From: Anaerolineales bacterium
GTDB lineage: Bacteria; Chloroflexota; Anaerolineae; Anaerolineales; E44-bin32
Assembly (NCBI GenBank): GCA_004376465.1
Contig: SOJU01000062.1
Location: 1-37,746, forward strand
Direction: 5' to 3'
DNA length: 37,746 nucleotides
In this document: positions 1-8,625 of the stretch, piece after piece
How the letters are laid out: every line of letters starts with the position of its first letter
Numbering within the stretch: the stretch's first letter is position 1
Position numbers and translations under genes: made by a program
Notes under the pieces: generated by a model
The model's database searches: none
What the model saw: the letters and a program-made list of their open reading frames with translations, nothing else
Told to the model about the DNA's origin: nothing

Positions 1-275
1 TCGAAGAGCAATACTCCCGAACCGCCAATAGGAGTAGGGGTTGCTGTCGGGCTTGAAGTAGAGGTTGCTGTCGGGCTTGGATGAACAGTAGGTCTCGTCG
101 AGGGAGAGGGTGTTGATAGTGAGGCTTGTGTGGGGTCTTGCAAGACTTCTGTTGATGGTGGCTTATTCGACAAAGCAGACGGTGAGCCGCATGAAGAAAG
201 GGGGATGATTACGAAGAAAACAATACCGACAAGAATGGAAATGCCAACAGCTAGGGGGCTTTCTCTTTGTTCCAT
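1..275 (-). CDS. Lipoprotein with S/T/P-rich linker, C-terminus truncated by window edge
   Basis: Minus frame from ATG at 275 is open to the edge: MEQRESPLAVGISILVGIVFFVIIPLSSCGSPSALSNKPPSTEVLQDPTQASLSTPSPSTRPTVHPSPTATSTSSPTATPTPIGGSG. Hydrophobic stretch then lipobox-like LSSC-G. Missing from the ORF track because it has no stop in the window. Confidence 0.75.
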   Translation of the reverse strand, partial: MEQRESPLAVGISILVGIVFFVIIPLSSCGSPSALSNKPPSTEVLQDPTQASLSTPSPSTRPTVHPSPTATSTSSPTATPTPIGGSGVLLF

Positions 276-527
276 ATGTCACCTCTCCAAACGTGTTACG
301 GTTTATCGATAAGCCGGTATTTAGGGATTTCGATATTACTTCATTCGGCGCTCCGCGAATTCCCTAAACAAGCCGTCCAGGATCTTCCACGTGGCCAGGT
401 GTCTGCGGTGCTCCCGACTGCGCTGAGATTGGGGCCATAAGTTCTATCATCTCAGGCAGCAATTCAACGCTGGTCTTGATCCGTTCTTCTCGAGAAGTCG
501 TTTGCTTGCTTGCGCCTACTTGTAATA

Positions 528-1586
528 TTAGCGAGCGATCCCGGTTATGGGGTCCACCCCCGTGTCAATATAGCCATCGATCAGATCTTGCAGTATCTCC
601 TTCACCCACGCTTCTCGTCCGGGCGTTAATCGATCAGGATTGATATCTTCGATGATTACCGGCATGGGCACAGTCCCGCCGCGCTCGCCCGCCCTAACCC
701 GATCCCAGATTTCTGCGATCGCCAGTTCAGGAGCAGCTCGCACCGTCGCGATCCATTTCTCTCCAAGATCATCTCCTGGTGACTCGCCGCCAATATAGCT
801 CAATCCTGGACCTTCGAGCATTTCCGCTGATGCTGCTGCGCTCAATTCAGGTGACAAGAAAATCGTATCCACATCCAAGTTAGATAATAAATTAATTGCG
901 TCCTGAACTGCTGCAATCTCAGATGTAGATGCCTCAACGCCAAGCGGATATGAATGAAAAGGTGGATAGGCCTGTCTGCACAATCCGCAATAGAACTTCA
1001 CCCCATTTTGAAACGCTAAATTACTAGCATGCTCTTCGCCGGAGTTCAGCACTGAGACAGCACCTACCCGCCAATCAGGTGTGACCACAGCCGAGATAAC
1101 GCCGGCGATGAAGCCAACTTGATCTGCACCCATACCATCTGGACCGATCCTCGTTAGATTGTGTGCATCGCTTAAGCCTTGGATCCCGATAGCCACAAAC
1201 TGCACAGTTGGATGCTGCGCCACCAAGTCATTTAATCCCGGATCAGGTGGAAGATAAATAACTACCTTCGCGTTCTGCTCGAGATCGCTGTCGGAAATTT
1301 CGACCAGGACGATGAACTCATTTCCTGCAGCTGTCGAAAGCGTGGTAATGAGGTCTTCCACCCTGGAAGTCATCCTCTCTGGGCTCTCACCCCCACTAAC
1401 TAGATAGACCAGACCAGGCTCAGCCGTGGACGATGCTGTTGGCACGATCGGCCGTTCCAGTGTAGGTTTTGCTGAAGCCTGTCCGTTTTCTCCTGGCCGG
1501 CCGCAAGCGGCAAGCATAACAAGAAATCCAAGCAAGGTAATTCTAAGCGCGTGATTGTTAGCGAATCGCATTAGATATTTTCCCAT
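528..1586 (-). CDS. BMP/Med-family (PnrA-like) substrate-binding lipoprotein
   Basis: 352 aa; lipobox LVMLAAC; GADQVGFIAGVISAV...WRVGAVSVLNSG is typical of the BMP family. An internal Met (MRFANNHAL) is an alternative start. Confidence 0.75.
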   Translation of the reverse strand: MGKYLMRFANNHALRITLLGFLVMLAACGRPGENGQASAKPTLERPIVPTASSTAEPGLVYLVSGGESPERMTSRVEDLITTLSTAAGNEFIVLVEISDSDLEQNAKVVIYLPPDPGLNDLVAQHPTVQFVAIGIQGLSDAHNLTRIGPDGMGADQVGFIAGVISAVVTPDWRVGAVSVLNSGEEHASNLAFQNGVKFYCGLCRQAYPPFHSYPLGVEASTSEIAAVQDAINLLSNLDVDTIFLSPELSAAASAEMLEGPGLSYIGGESPGDDLGEKWIATVRAAPELAIAEIWDRVRAGERGGTVPMPVIIEDINPDRLTPGREAWVKEILQDLIDGYIDTGVDPITGIAR

Positions 1587-1719
1587 CCATGTCCACTATT
1601 CTACTATCTGTAAGCAGCCCTTGACCATATCCCCCAAACGTGGAGAATTGATATTCACTATTATCTATACATTCTTTCTGTTCACCAATTATTAAGAAAT
1701 ACGAGATAATATTAGTCAA

Positions 1720-2817
1720 ATGAAATCATCTTCAAGAGTTATCTCACGCCTCAACCGTCGAGACGCGCTAAGAGTGTCTGCCCTGGGATTGGGCGGTATT
1801 ACCTCCCAAAGATTCCTGCGAGGACTCGCTCTACCGGAATTTCCAAGCGCAGAACGTCTCGGCAGAGTCGCATCACCCAATGTCGAACTTCACATACGAC
1901 CCGATTCAAGCAGCCAAGCGATTGGGACACTTTATGAGGATGCCGTCGTTCCCTGGCTGCGAGAGGTAGTCGGGTACCATCCATACCGCTTTAACCAACG
2001 CTGGGTGGAAACTCCAGATGGCTATCTGTGGTCTGGAACAGTTCAGCCCGTCCAAAATGAGCCGAACGAACCCGTAGATCTACTGCCCCTGACGAGCCTC
2101 GGTGAAGGGATGTGGGTTCAGGTGACGGTCCCCTGGGTGGATCTCGTCTTGGATAACCCGCCTGCCAGTTCTCCCTGGTTGAAAAAAAGCCTAACACCGC
2201 GTCTATCTTACAGTCAAATATTGTGGGTTGACCAAATTCGCACCGACGGTTCAGGCAACAACCCCCTATACCGTATCAATGAGCGTTACGGATATGGCGA
2301 CATTTTCTGGGCTGATGCCCATGCATTTCGACCGCTTATTGAAGAAGATCTATCTCCGATCCACCCTGATGTTGAAGATAAACGGGTCGTAGTCAACCTG
2401 ACATCTCAGACGCTATCGTGTTTCGAAGGTAATCGTGAGGTCTTTTTCTGCCGAATTTCATCCGGCCATAAATTTAACGCTTCCGGCGAGCCGGTCGATG
2501 ATTGGGCCACTCCGCTTGGTGGCTTCCAGATCTGGCGTAAGCTAATCTCGCTCCACATGAGCGGCGGAACAGTAAGAGCTGGCTATGATCTGTTGGGAGT
2601 CGGTTGGGTGACCCTCTTCTTAGGCAATGGTGTTGCGATCCATTCAACCTTCTGGCACAACAATTTCGGTGTCCCCATGTCCCACGGTTGTGTTAACGCG
2701 CGGCCGCAGGATGCACAATGGATCTTCCGCTGGACAACACCCTTCATCGACTATGATCCCGGCGATGTCACCGTGTCCATGCCGGGGGGGACCAGCATCC
2801 TGGTTGTTGAAGCATGA
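1720..2817 (+). CDS. L,D-transpeptidase (YkuD domain), twin-arginine-like leader
   Basis: 365 aa; RLNRRDALRVSALGLGG leader; SH3-like N-terminal region; catalytic HSTFWHNNFGVPMSHGCVNARPQDA. Confidence 0.88.
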   Translation: MKSSSRVISRLNRRDALRVSALGLGGITSQRFLRGLALPEFPSAERLGRVASPNVELHIRPDSSSQAIGTLYEDAVVPWLREVVGYHPYRFNQRWVETPDGYLWSGTVQPVQNEPNEPVDLLPLTSLGEGMWVQVTVPWVDLVLDNPPASSPWLKKSLTPRLSYSQILWVDQIRTDGSGNNPLYRINERYGYGDIFWADAHAFRPLIEEDLSPIHPDVEDKRVVVNLTSQTLSCFEGNREVFFCRISSGHKFNASGEPVDDWATPLGGFQIWRKLISLHMSGGTVRAGYDLLGVGWVTLFLGNGVAIHSTFWHNNFGVPMSHGCVNARPQDAQWIFRWTTPFIDYDPGDVTVSMPGGTSILVVEA

Positions 2818-2885
2818 GCATTTTTTTCATTAGCAATCTCGTTTGTTTGAAGTGACGTTTCACTTTTAAGACTGGAATTTACCCT

Positions 2886-3884
2886 ATGCCCGAAAGACGC
2901 GCAACAGCGACCGCTTCACCAAACATCGCCTTTATCAAGTATTGGGGCAACCGCGATCCTGCCCTCCGCCTTCCAGCGAATGCTTCACTCTCCATGACAC
3001 TCTCGAATCTTCAAACGAATACAACCGTACTTTTCGATGATCGCCTTGAAGCCGATCAAATCGAAATCGACGGCAGCCCCGCCTCAGATAAAGCCGCCAG
3101 CCGCGTTACGAAGCATTTGGATCTCATCCGCACCCTCTCAGGGAATCCCACCTTCGCTAACATACACAGTCTAAGCAATTTCCCCGCCGGCGCAGGCATC
3201 GCCTCTTCAGCCTCAGCTTTCGCCGCGCTGACTGCAGCAGCTAGCAAGGCAGCCGGACTGGAGCTAGATAAGAAGCAGCTATCCATCCTTGCCCGACGTG
3301 GCTCCGGCTCTGCCGCTCGATCCATATTCGGTGGTTTCGTGCAATTATTCTCGGGAGAAGTTAACACGGACGGGTACGCTGAGCAGCTTGCGCCTGCAGA
3401 ACATTGGCACTTGGTCAATCTCATCGCAGTTGTCACAAAAGAACACAAATCTATAGGATCATCCGAGGGCCACATGCTTGCGCCCACAAGTTCAATTCAA
3501 GCCATCCGTGTTCAGGATACAGCACGTCGCCTGGAAATCTGCAAAAAAGCGATTATGCAAAAGGACTTTCAAACACTCGCTCAAATTGTTGAGCTGGACT
3601 CAAACTTGATGCATTCCGTAATGATGACATCCGATCCGCCGATTCTATACTTGGAACCGGAGTCGATCAGTGTCATGAAGCATGTAACCCGCTGGCGAGA
3701 GGATGGTCTAGCAGTGTGTTACACAATCGACGCTGGGCCCAATGTTCATTGCATTTGCTCTCTTGAGGACTCCCCTGAAGTCGAGCGTCAACTCCGTTCT
3801 ATCGATGGCATTTTAGATATTTACCGATGCTCACCCGGAAATGGCGTGGCTCTGGCCGTTACCAATGAACAATCACCCCAGTGA
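2886..3884 (+). CDS. mvaD: Diphosphomevalonate (or phosphomevalonate) decarboxylase, GHMP fold
   Basis: 332 aa; ATASPNIAFIKYWGNRDPALRLPANASLSMTL and NFPAGAGIASSASAFAALT are MVD-family motifs. Confidence 0.88.
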   Translation: MPERRATATASPNIAFIKYWGNRDPALRLPANASLSMTLSNLQTNTTVLFDDRLEADQIEIDGSPASDKAASRVTKHLDLIRTLSGNPTFANIHSLSNFPAGAGIASSASAFAALTAAASKAAGLELDKKQLSILARRGSGSAARSIFGGFVQLFSGEVNTDGYAEQLAPAEHWHLVNLIAVVTKEHKSIGSSEGHMLAPTSSIQAIRVQDTARRLEICKKAIMQKDFQTLAQIVELDSNLMHSVMMTSDPPILYLEPESISVMKHVTRWREDGLAVCYTIDAGPNVHCICSLEDSPEVERQLRSIDGILDIYRCSPGNGVALAVTNEQSPQ

Positions 3885-3911
3885 TATAATCGCAGCAAAA
3901 CAAAGGCGTAG

Positions 3912-4967
3912 GTGATATTCGTGTCAGATTTTTTTCTGTTCTTAATCGTACTCTCGGTGTTGTTAATAGGCCACGAGTTGGGCCACTTTCTCGTTGGTAA
4001 ATGGCGCGGTGTAAAAATCGATGAGTTTGGCTTAGGGTTCCCGCCTCGAATTCTGACCTTATTCGAATCAGGCGGTGTTAAGTACTCTCTAAACTGGATC
4101 CCGTTTGGTGGCTTTGTCCGTTTCGCGGGAGAGGATGATCCAGAAATACAGAACGGTCTCTCTTCGTCGAGCATACTGACACGCACGCTCGTCCTTTCAG
4201 CCGGCCCTGCAGCGAATATCCTCTTAGGCTTCCTTGCTTTTCTCTTTGCATTCAAGTTTGCTGCACCCGATGTAAACCGCGTTCTCATCGCTGAAGTCCT
4301 TAAAGAGACACCTGCTTACGCTGCCGGGATGCTAGCCGGCGACATCGTCGAATTCGTTGATGACATTCCCGTTCAGGGAATAGGGGATATGCAGGAAGCC
4401 ATTCACGCCCAGCTCGGCGAAACTACGCTTATTGTTGTTGACCGAGACGGACAGATTGTTGAACTAACCATGATCCCTCGCGTGGAATTCCCTGCCGATC
4501 AAGGACCCATCGGTGTGACATTGAGTTTCCCTACCGCGCAGATGGGGTGGCTCGAAGCCTCCAAGTGGGGCGTGGATTCGGTCGTGACCCAGATCTCCGC
4601 GCTTATCAAACTCCCAGGTCGACTATTAAGCGGTCAAGCCTCACCTGAGGAAGCTCGTCTCAGCGGTTTAAAAGGCATTCATGATATGTTGTCGTGGGCA
4701 AGCACAATCGATCGAGCATCCGACCGGCCCTTCATCACATTGAACTTAATCGGGGTTATCAGTATTGGCCTGGCACTAGCCAATCTACTGCCCTTCCCTG
4801 CTCTCGATGGCGGGCGATTAATGTTTGTCCTTTATGAGGCGATCTTTCGGCGCCGAATATCTCCTCGATTCGAGGGCATCGCGCATGCCATCGGGTTTGC
4901 CATCTTAATATTTCTTATGGTCTATATCAACCTACAGGATTTCATCAATCCAATTTCTCTTCCTTAG
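3912..4967 (+). CDS. rseP: RIP metalloprotease, RseP/M50 site-2 protease with PDZ
   Basis: HELGH zinc motif near N-terminus, FGLGFPPRI, PDZ-like centre, C-terminal LLPFPALDGGR. GTG start at 3912; GTG at 3921 is an alternative. Confidence 0.9.
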   Translation: MIFVSDFFLFLIVLSVLLIGHELGHFLVGKWRGVKIDEFGLGFPPRILTLFESGGVKYSLNWIPFGGFVRFAGEDDPEIQNGLSSSSILTRTLVLSAGPAANILLGFLAFLFAFKFAAPDVNRVLIAEVLKETPAYAAGMLAGDIVEFVDDIPVQGIGDMQEAIHAQLGETTLIVVDRDGQIVELTMIPRVEFPADQGPIGVTLSFPTAQMGWLEASKWGVDSVVTQISALIKLPGRLLSGQASPEEARLSGLKGIHDMLSWASTIDRASDRPFITLNLIGVISIGLALANLLPFPALDGGRLMFVLYEAIFRRRISPRFEGIAHAIGFAILIFLMVYINLQDFINPISLP

Positions 4968-4987
4968 TATTCCTGCTGCGACATCCT

Positions 4988-5947
4988 ATGGCTCAAGAAC
5001 TAGACGAATTATTCTCGCTTTTGATGGACGAAGAGCAGCTTCTGCCGATCGAAGAACTCTCTGCCCTTTCTGATTTGGACACCCGCCAGCTAGACCGTTT
5101 TTCGAGTTGCTGGCAATCACTGTCTCCTCTACGGCGCCGCACCTTACTAGCGATACTCGGCCAACAAGCCGATGAACATATCGAGCTTCTATTCGATAGT
5201 ATCAACCGTCTCGGTCTCGATGACCCCGACCCGACCATTAGAAAGATTGCAATTGGCAATCTATGGGAATCTACAGATCCATCTCTCCCTGCAGCTTTCC
5301 TTACAGCACTCAACGAGGATAGCTCACTAGAAGTTCGCACTGCTGCCGCTGATGCTCTTGGACGTTTCGTCCTTTTAACAGAACTCGAGGATGATTCCTT
5401 GACAGAGTCAGACCAGATCGTGGACGATCTTCTGGGAACAATAAGGGATGGCGCCTCTTCTGATTTGCATCGCGCTTGTGTAAAATCCCTCGGTTTCTCT
5501 TCTCGTGAAGAAGCGCAAGCGATCATCGCCGATGCATACCTTTCAGAAGATGAGGATTTAGTACAGTCTGCCCTAATAGCCATGGGTAGATCGGCCAATC
5601 CTGTCTGGAGACCCGAAATTCTCCAGGAGTTAGATCACCCCTCACCACGAGTTCGCGCCGAAGCGGCTCGCGCCGCAGGTGAACTTGAGCTTCACGATGC
5701 AGCGCAGCCTCTTGTTGAGCTTCTTGAAGATGTCAGCGATGAAGTAATTCACATCGCGATATGGTCTTTGGGGCAGATTGGTGGCGACGTGGGCAGGACA
5801 GCACTATTAGATATCCAGGCCTCAGCACCAGATCCCGAGACAGTGAAGAAAGCCGATGAAGCCCTAGAGCACCTGGCATTTCTCGAAGGCACACCTGATC
5901 TCTTGATCTATGACTACGATGACCCTACAGAGGATGCCACGGATTGA
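4988..5947 (+). CDS. HEAT-repeat protein
   Basis: 319 aa acidic protein with repeated helical units such as DPDPTIRKIAIGNLWE, EVRTAAADALGRF, SPRVRAEAARAAGEL, DEVIHIAIWSLGQIGG. Confidence 0.8.
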   Translation: MAQELDELFSLLMDEEQLLPIEELSALSDLDTRQLDRFSSCWQSLSPLRRRTLLAILGQQADEHIELLFDSINRLGLDDPDPTIRKIAIGNLWESTDPSLPAAFLTALNEDSSLEVRTAAADALGRFVLLTELEDDSLTESDQIVDDLLGTIRDGASSDLHRACVKSLGFSSREEAQAIIADAYLSEDEDLVQSALIAMGRSANPVWRPEILQELDHPSPRVRAEAARAAGELELHDAAQPLVELLEDVSDEVIHIAIWSLGQIGGDVGRTALLDIQASAPDPETVKKADEALEHLAFLEGTPDLLIYDYDDPTEDATD

Positions 5948-6855
5948 GGGAATTCCTAAGCCTTTTTACGAGTAATATTTTCCCGATCATCGCTGTCGCT
6001 GGAGCGGGTTTTCTACTCCAGCGGAGAACGAGCCTTGATCCCCGACCCATCTCCGCTGTAATTTTTCGCATCCTCGTACCCGCCCTCGTTTTTGATTTAG
6101 TGCTCAAAACAGAAATTCCCAAGAATGATATCGTAAATATGGTAATCCTCGCATCAGGCGTGCTCTTCGTCATAGTCTTACTTAGTTGGGCGCTATCAAA
6201 ACTACTTCGCTTACCCCAGGCGCTGACATCCGCCTTCATACTCAGCGCATCGTTTATCAATGCAGGGAATTATGGTCTTTCGCTTAATCACTTTGCGTTA
6301 GGCGAAGCCGGCTTACTCTTGGCAAGTATCTATTTCATCACGAGTGCTTTATGGGCGAACTCAGTGGGTGTTTACATCGCCAGCGCTGGGAGAATGGACC
6401 CTCTGCGTGCGTTAAAGAATCTGGCCAGTGTGCCTGCCGTATATGCCATCCTTTTATCCCTCATTCTTCGCGCTCTCAACATTAGCCTCCCGCAAGCCAT
6501 TTCCAGACCGATCGAGCTTCTGGCAGCGGCAATGATTCCCATGATGCTGCTGGTTCTGGGAATGCAGATCGGCAAGGCGAGCCATCCTAAGCACCTCGGT
6601 TTACTTTCTATCGTGGTAGCCCTTCGTTTAGTTCTCTCTCCAATCGTTGCCTGGTTCATAGCAAGCGCACTTCGCATGCCAATGATCGGTATGCAAGTAG
6701 GCGTTATCGAGTCCGCTATGCCAACTGCAGTCCTTGCTTCTATCCTTGCGATTCAATACGATTCAGAGCCTGACTTTGTCACTGGCGCAATTCTTGTATC
6801 AACCTTGTTAAGCCCAATCACATTGACGCCGCTTCTCTATTTTTTCGGAGTGTAG
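5944..6855 (+). CDS. AEC-family (auxin efflux carrier-like) transporter
   Basis: 303 aa, about 10 hydrophobic segments, AEC-like order; TTG start overlaps the HEAT stop (TTGA). Confidence 0.8.
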   Translation: MREFLSLFTSNIFPIIAVAGAGFLLQRRTSLDPRPISAVIFRILVPALVFDLVLKTEIPKNDIVNMVILASGVLFVIVLLSWALSKLLRLPQALTSAFILSASFINAGNYGLSLNHFALGEAGLLLASIYFITSALWANSVGVYIASAGRMDPLRALKNLASVPAVYAILLSLILRALNISLPQAISRPIELLAAAMIPMMLLVLGMQIGKASHPKHLGLLSIVVALRLVLSPIVAWFIASALRMPMIGMQVGVIESAMPTAVLASILAIQYDSEPDFVTGAILVSTLLSPITLTPLLYFFGV

Positions 6856-6857
6856 CC

Positions 6858-8054
6858 ATAAGACAACTGCCATCCATCCTGCTTGTTGTAATTTTACTTC
6901 TTTCTCCGTTGGAAGCTGTTTCAGGCCAAGCGGACGAGATTCACGTCGATACACATACCGAGTATAAGTATGGTTCAACAATCAACTTCAGCGCACAAAT
7001 TCAAGGCGTAAGCGAAGTCATTCGTGCAGCAGTGTTCATCCGCGAGGGCTCATCTGAATTTCCAAACGTCGCCATTGCCGTCCTTTCAGACGGCTCTACG
7101 ATCTCGGCGGAAGTAATTGAAGAAGTTCAGGCGCTCGGAGTCGAGCCATTTTCCACAATCACTTACTGGTGGCAGATCGACTTCGCAAATGGCGACAACT
7201 ACATCACAGACCCCGTGTCCTTTGTTTACGAGGATAATCGTTTCGATTGGCATTCCTTGGGCAATTCCAACATCACCGTCCATTGGATAGAAGGCGAACT
7301 AACGCGTGGTCAGGATATCCTCAACCTAGCAAGTGATTCCATTTTGAAAATTCAGCGCGATCTCGCCTTGCCAGCCCTGGACCATGTGTCCATCTACACC
7401 TACCCTACAGCTGGCCAGCTTCAATCAAGCATACGTATGGGCGGTGCGACATGGGTCGGTGGGCATGCCCAACCAGAATTGAGAACCGTACTCTTGACCG
7501 CGCCAACTGGGGTTGAGGGTCAAATTTCTCTGGAACGGGATCTCCCCCACGAGCTTGTTCACATCCTGCTCTACGAACGTATGGGTGATCAATACCACAA
7601 CCTTCCCACCTGGCTCAACGAAGGGCTAGCCACGCTCCAAGAAGGCGTACCAAATCCTGCATACATCTTCGAGTTGGATCGCGCCGCCCGCGAGAATGCG
7701 CTTATTTCAATGCACTCCCTGTGTGCATCTTTCCCGATTTCCGAGGAGGATGCCTTGCTGGCTTACGCTCAGAGCGCATCCTTCACACAATATTTGCTCG
7801 ACATTTATGGTGTTGGCGGTGTGGCACTGCTTCTAGATGCTTATCAGGAAGGAACAAGCTGTGAAGGCGGTGTTCAACGGGTGTATCAACGTCCCATCTC
7901 TCAATTAGAAAATGAGTGGAGGTGGACGACACTCTCCAATCCCAATCTGCTCGATTTCGCCCAGCCGCTTCTACCTTGGGTTCTACTCGGCTTGTCCGTT
8001 CTCGTCGTATTCGGCGTCATTCTTCTGCTTAGCCGCCGGCAACACAAGGGATAG
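6858..8054 (+). CDS. Secreted/membrane-anchored peptidase, MA-like (gluzincin) domain
   Basis: ORF track starts at TTG 6909, but the frame upstream encodes RQLPSILLVVILLLSPLEAVSGQ (signal peptide). HELVHILLYER...WLNEGLATLQEG zincin motif; C-terminal TM helix. Proposed ATA start at 6858. Confidence 0.75.
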   Translation: MRQLPSILLVVILLLSPLEAVSGQADEIHVDTHTEYKYGSTINFSAQIQGVSEVIRAAVFIREGSSEFPNVAIAVLSDGSTISAEVIEEVQALGVEPFSTITYWWQIDFANGDNYITDPVSFVYEDNRFDWHSLGNSNITVHWIEGELTRGQDILNLASDSILKIQRDLALPALDHVSIYTYPTAGQLQSSIRMGGATWVGGHAQPELRTVLLTAPTGVEGQISLERDLPHELVHILLYERMGDQYHNLPTWLNEGLATLQEGVPNPAYIFELDRAARENALISMHSLCASFPISEEDALLAYAQSASFTQYLLDIYGVGGVALLLDAYQEGTSCEGGVQRVYQRPISQLENEWRWTTLSNPNLLDFAQPLLPWVLLGLSVLVVFGVILLLSRRQHKG

Positions 8055-8061
8055 GAATACT

Positions 8062-8610
8062 ATGAGTTCATTGAAAACACTCGTATTCGATCTTGAGACA
8101 AAGCGCCTTGCAGATGAGGTCGGCGGTTGGGACCATATCGATAAGATGGGCATCTCTGCTGGTGTAACCTATCACGTCGAAGAGGACGTCTGGTCCTTGT
8201 TTAAAGAGGATGATGCTGGTGCACTCCTTGACGAACTTGCTTCCGCCTCCAAAGTCGTCGGCTTCAACCTCATCCGTTTTGACTACACAGTTCTTAGGCC
8301 CTATGGGCTTTCTATTGATCGGCCCTTGGTAGAGAAAACCACAGACATGCTTGCAGACATCTCGCTAACACTTGGATTTAGAGTTGGCCTCGATCATCTC
8401 GCAGAAGCAACGCTGGGGGAATCCAAGTCCGCTGACGGGCTTGCCGCTGTTAAATGGTACAAGAAAGGCGAGATTGATAAAGTTTTGGCATATTGCAAAC
8501 AGGATGTTTGGGTTACGTACCGTCTGTGGGGATATGGTCGCGATCACGGCCACATTTTTCGGCGTGATCGAAGTGGTAGCAAAAAGAAGATCCCGGTGTC
8601 CTGGCAATAA
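8062..8610 (+). CDS. RNase H-like DEDDy 3'-5' exonuclease domain protein
   Basis: From internal ATG 8062: LVFDLET (DxE), GFNLIRFD (N..FD), YCKQDV (YxxxD). ORF-track start at 7912 overlaps the upstream CDS and is not preferred. Confidence 0.75.
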   Translation: MSSLKTLVFDLETKRLADEVGGWDHIDKMGISAGVTYHVEEDVWSLFKEDDAGALLDELASASKVVGFNLIRFDYTVLRPYGLSIDRPLVEKTTDMLADISLTLGFRVGLDHLAEATLGESKSADGLAAVKWYKKGEIDKVLAYCKQDVWVTYRLWGYGRDHGHIFRRDRSGSKKKIPVSWQ

Positions 8611-8625
8611 TCTGCAGGGTTCGCT

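Noticed and set aside
39-79. 24-bp-spaced direct repeat GGTTGCTGTCGGGCTTG as a possible CRISPR or regulatory repeat
   Set aside because: Only two units, in frame, coding for a S/T/P linker.
175-215. Suspected frameshift in the lipoprotein at the C/G homopolymer
   Set aside because: Recounting the run (five G on the plus strand) gives one continuous frame through the lipobox.
130-312. 60-aa plus-strand ORF
   Set aside because: Antisense to the truncated lipoprotein CDS, which has a signal sequence and linker.
3056-3487. 143-aa minus-strand ORF
   Set aside because: Antisense to mvaD, no recognisable motif.
4993-5598. 201-aa minus-strand ORF, very Ser/Arg-rich
   Set aside because: Fully antisense to the HEAT-repeat gene; composition is the mirror of Asp/Glu/Leu codons.
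7912-8061. N-terminal extension of the DEDDy exonuclease ORF
   Set aside because: Overlaps the C-terminal TM region of the upstream gene in another frame; ATG 8062 fits the domain start.
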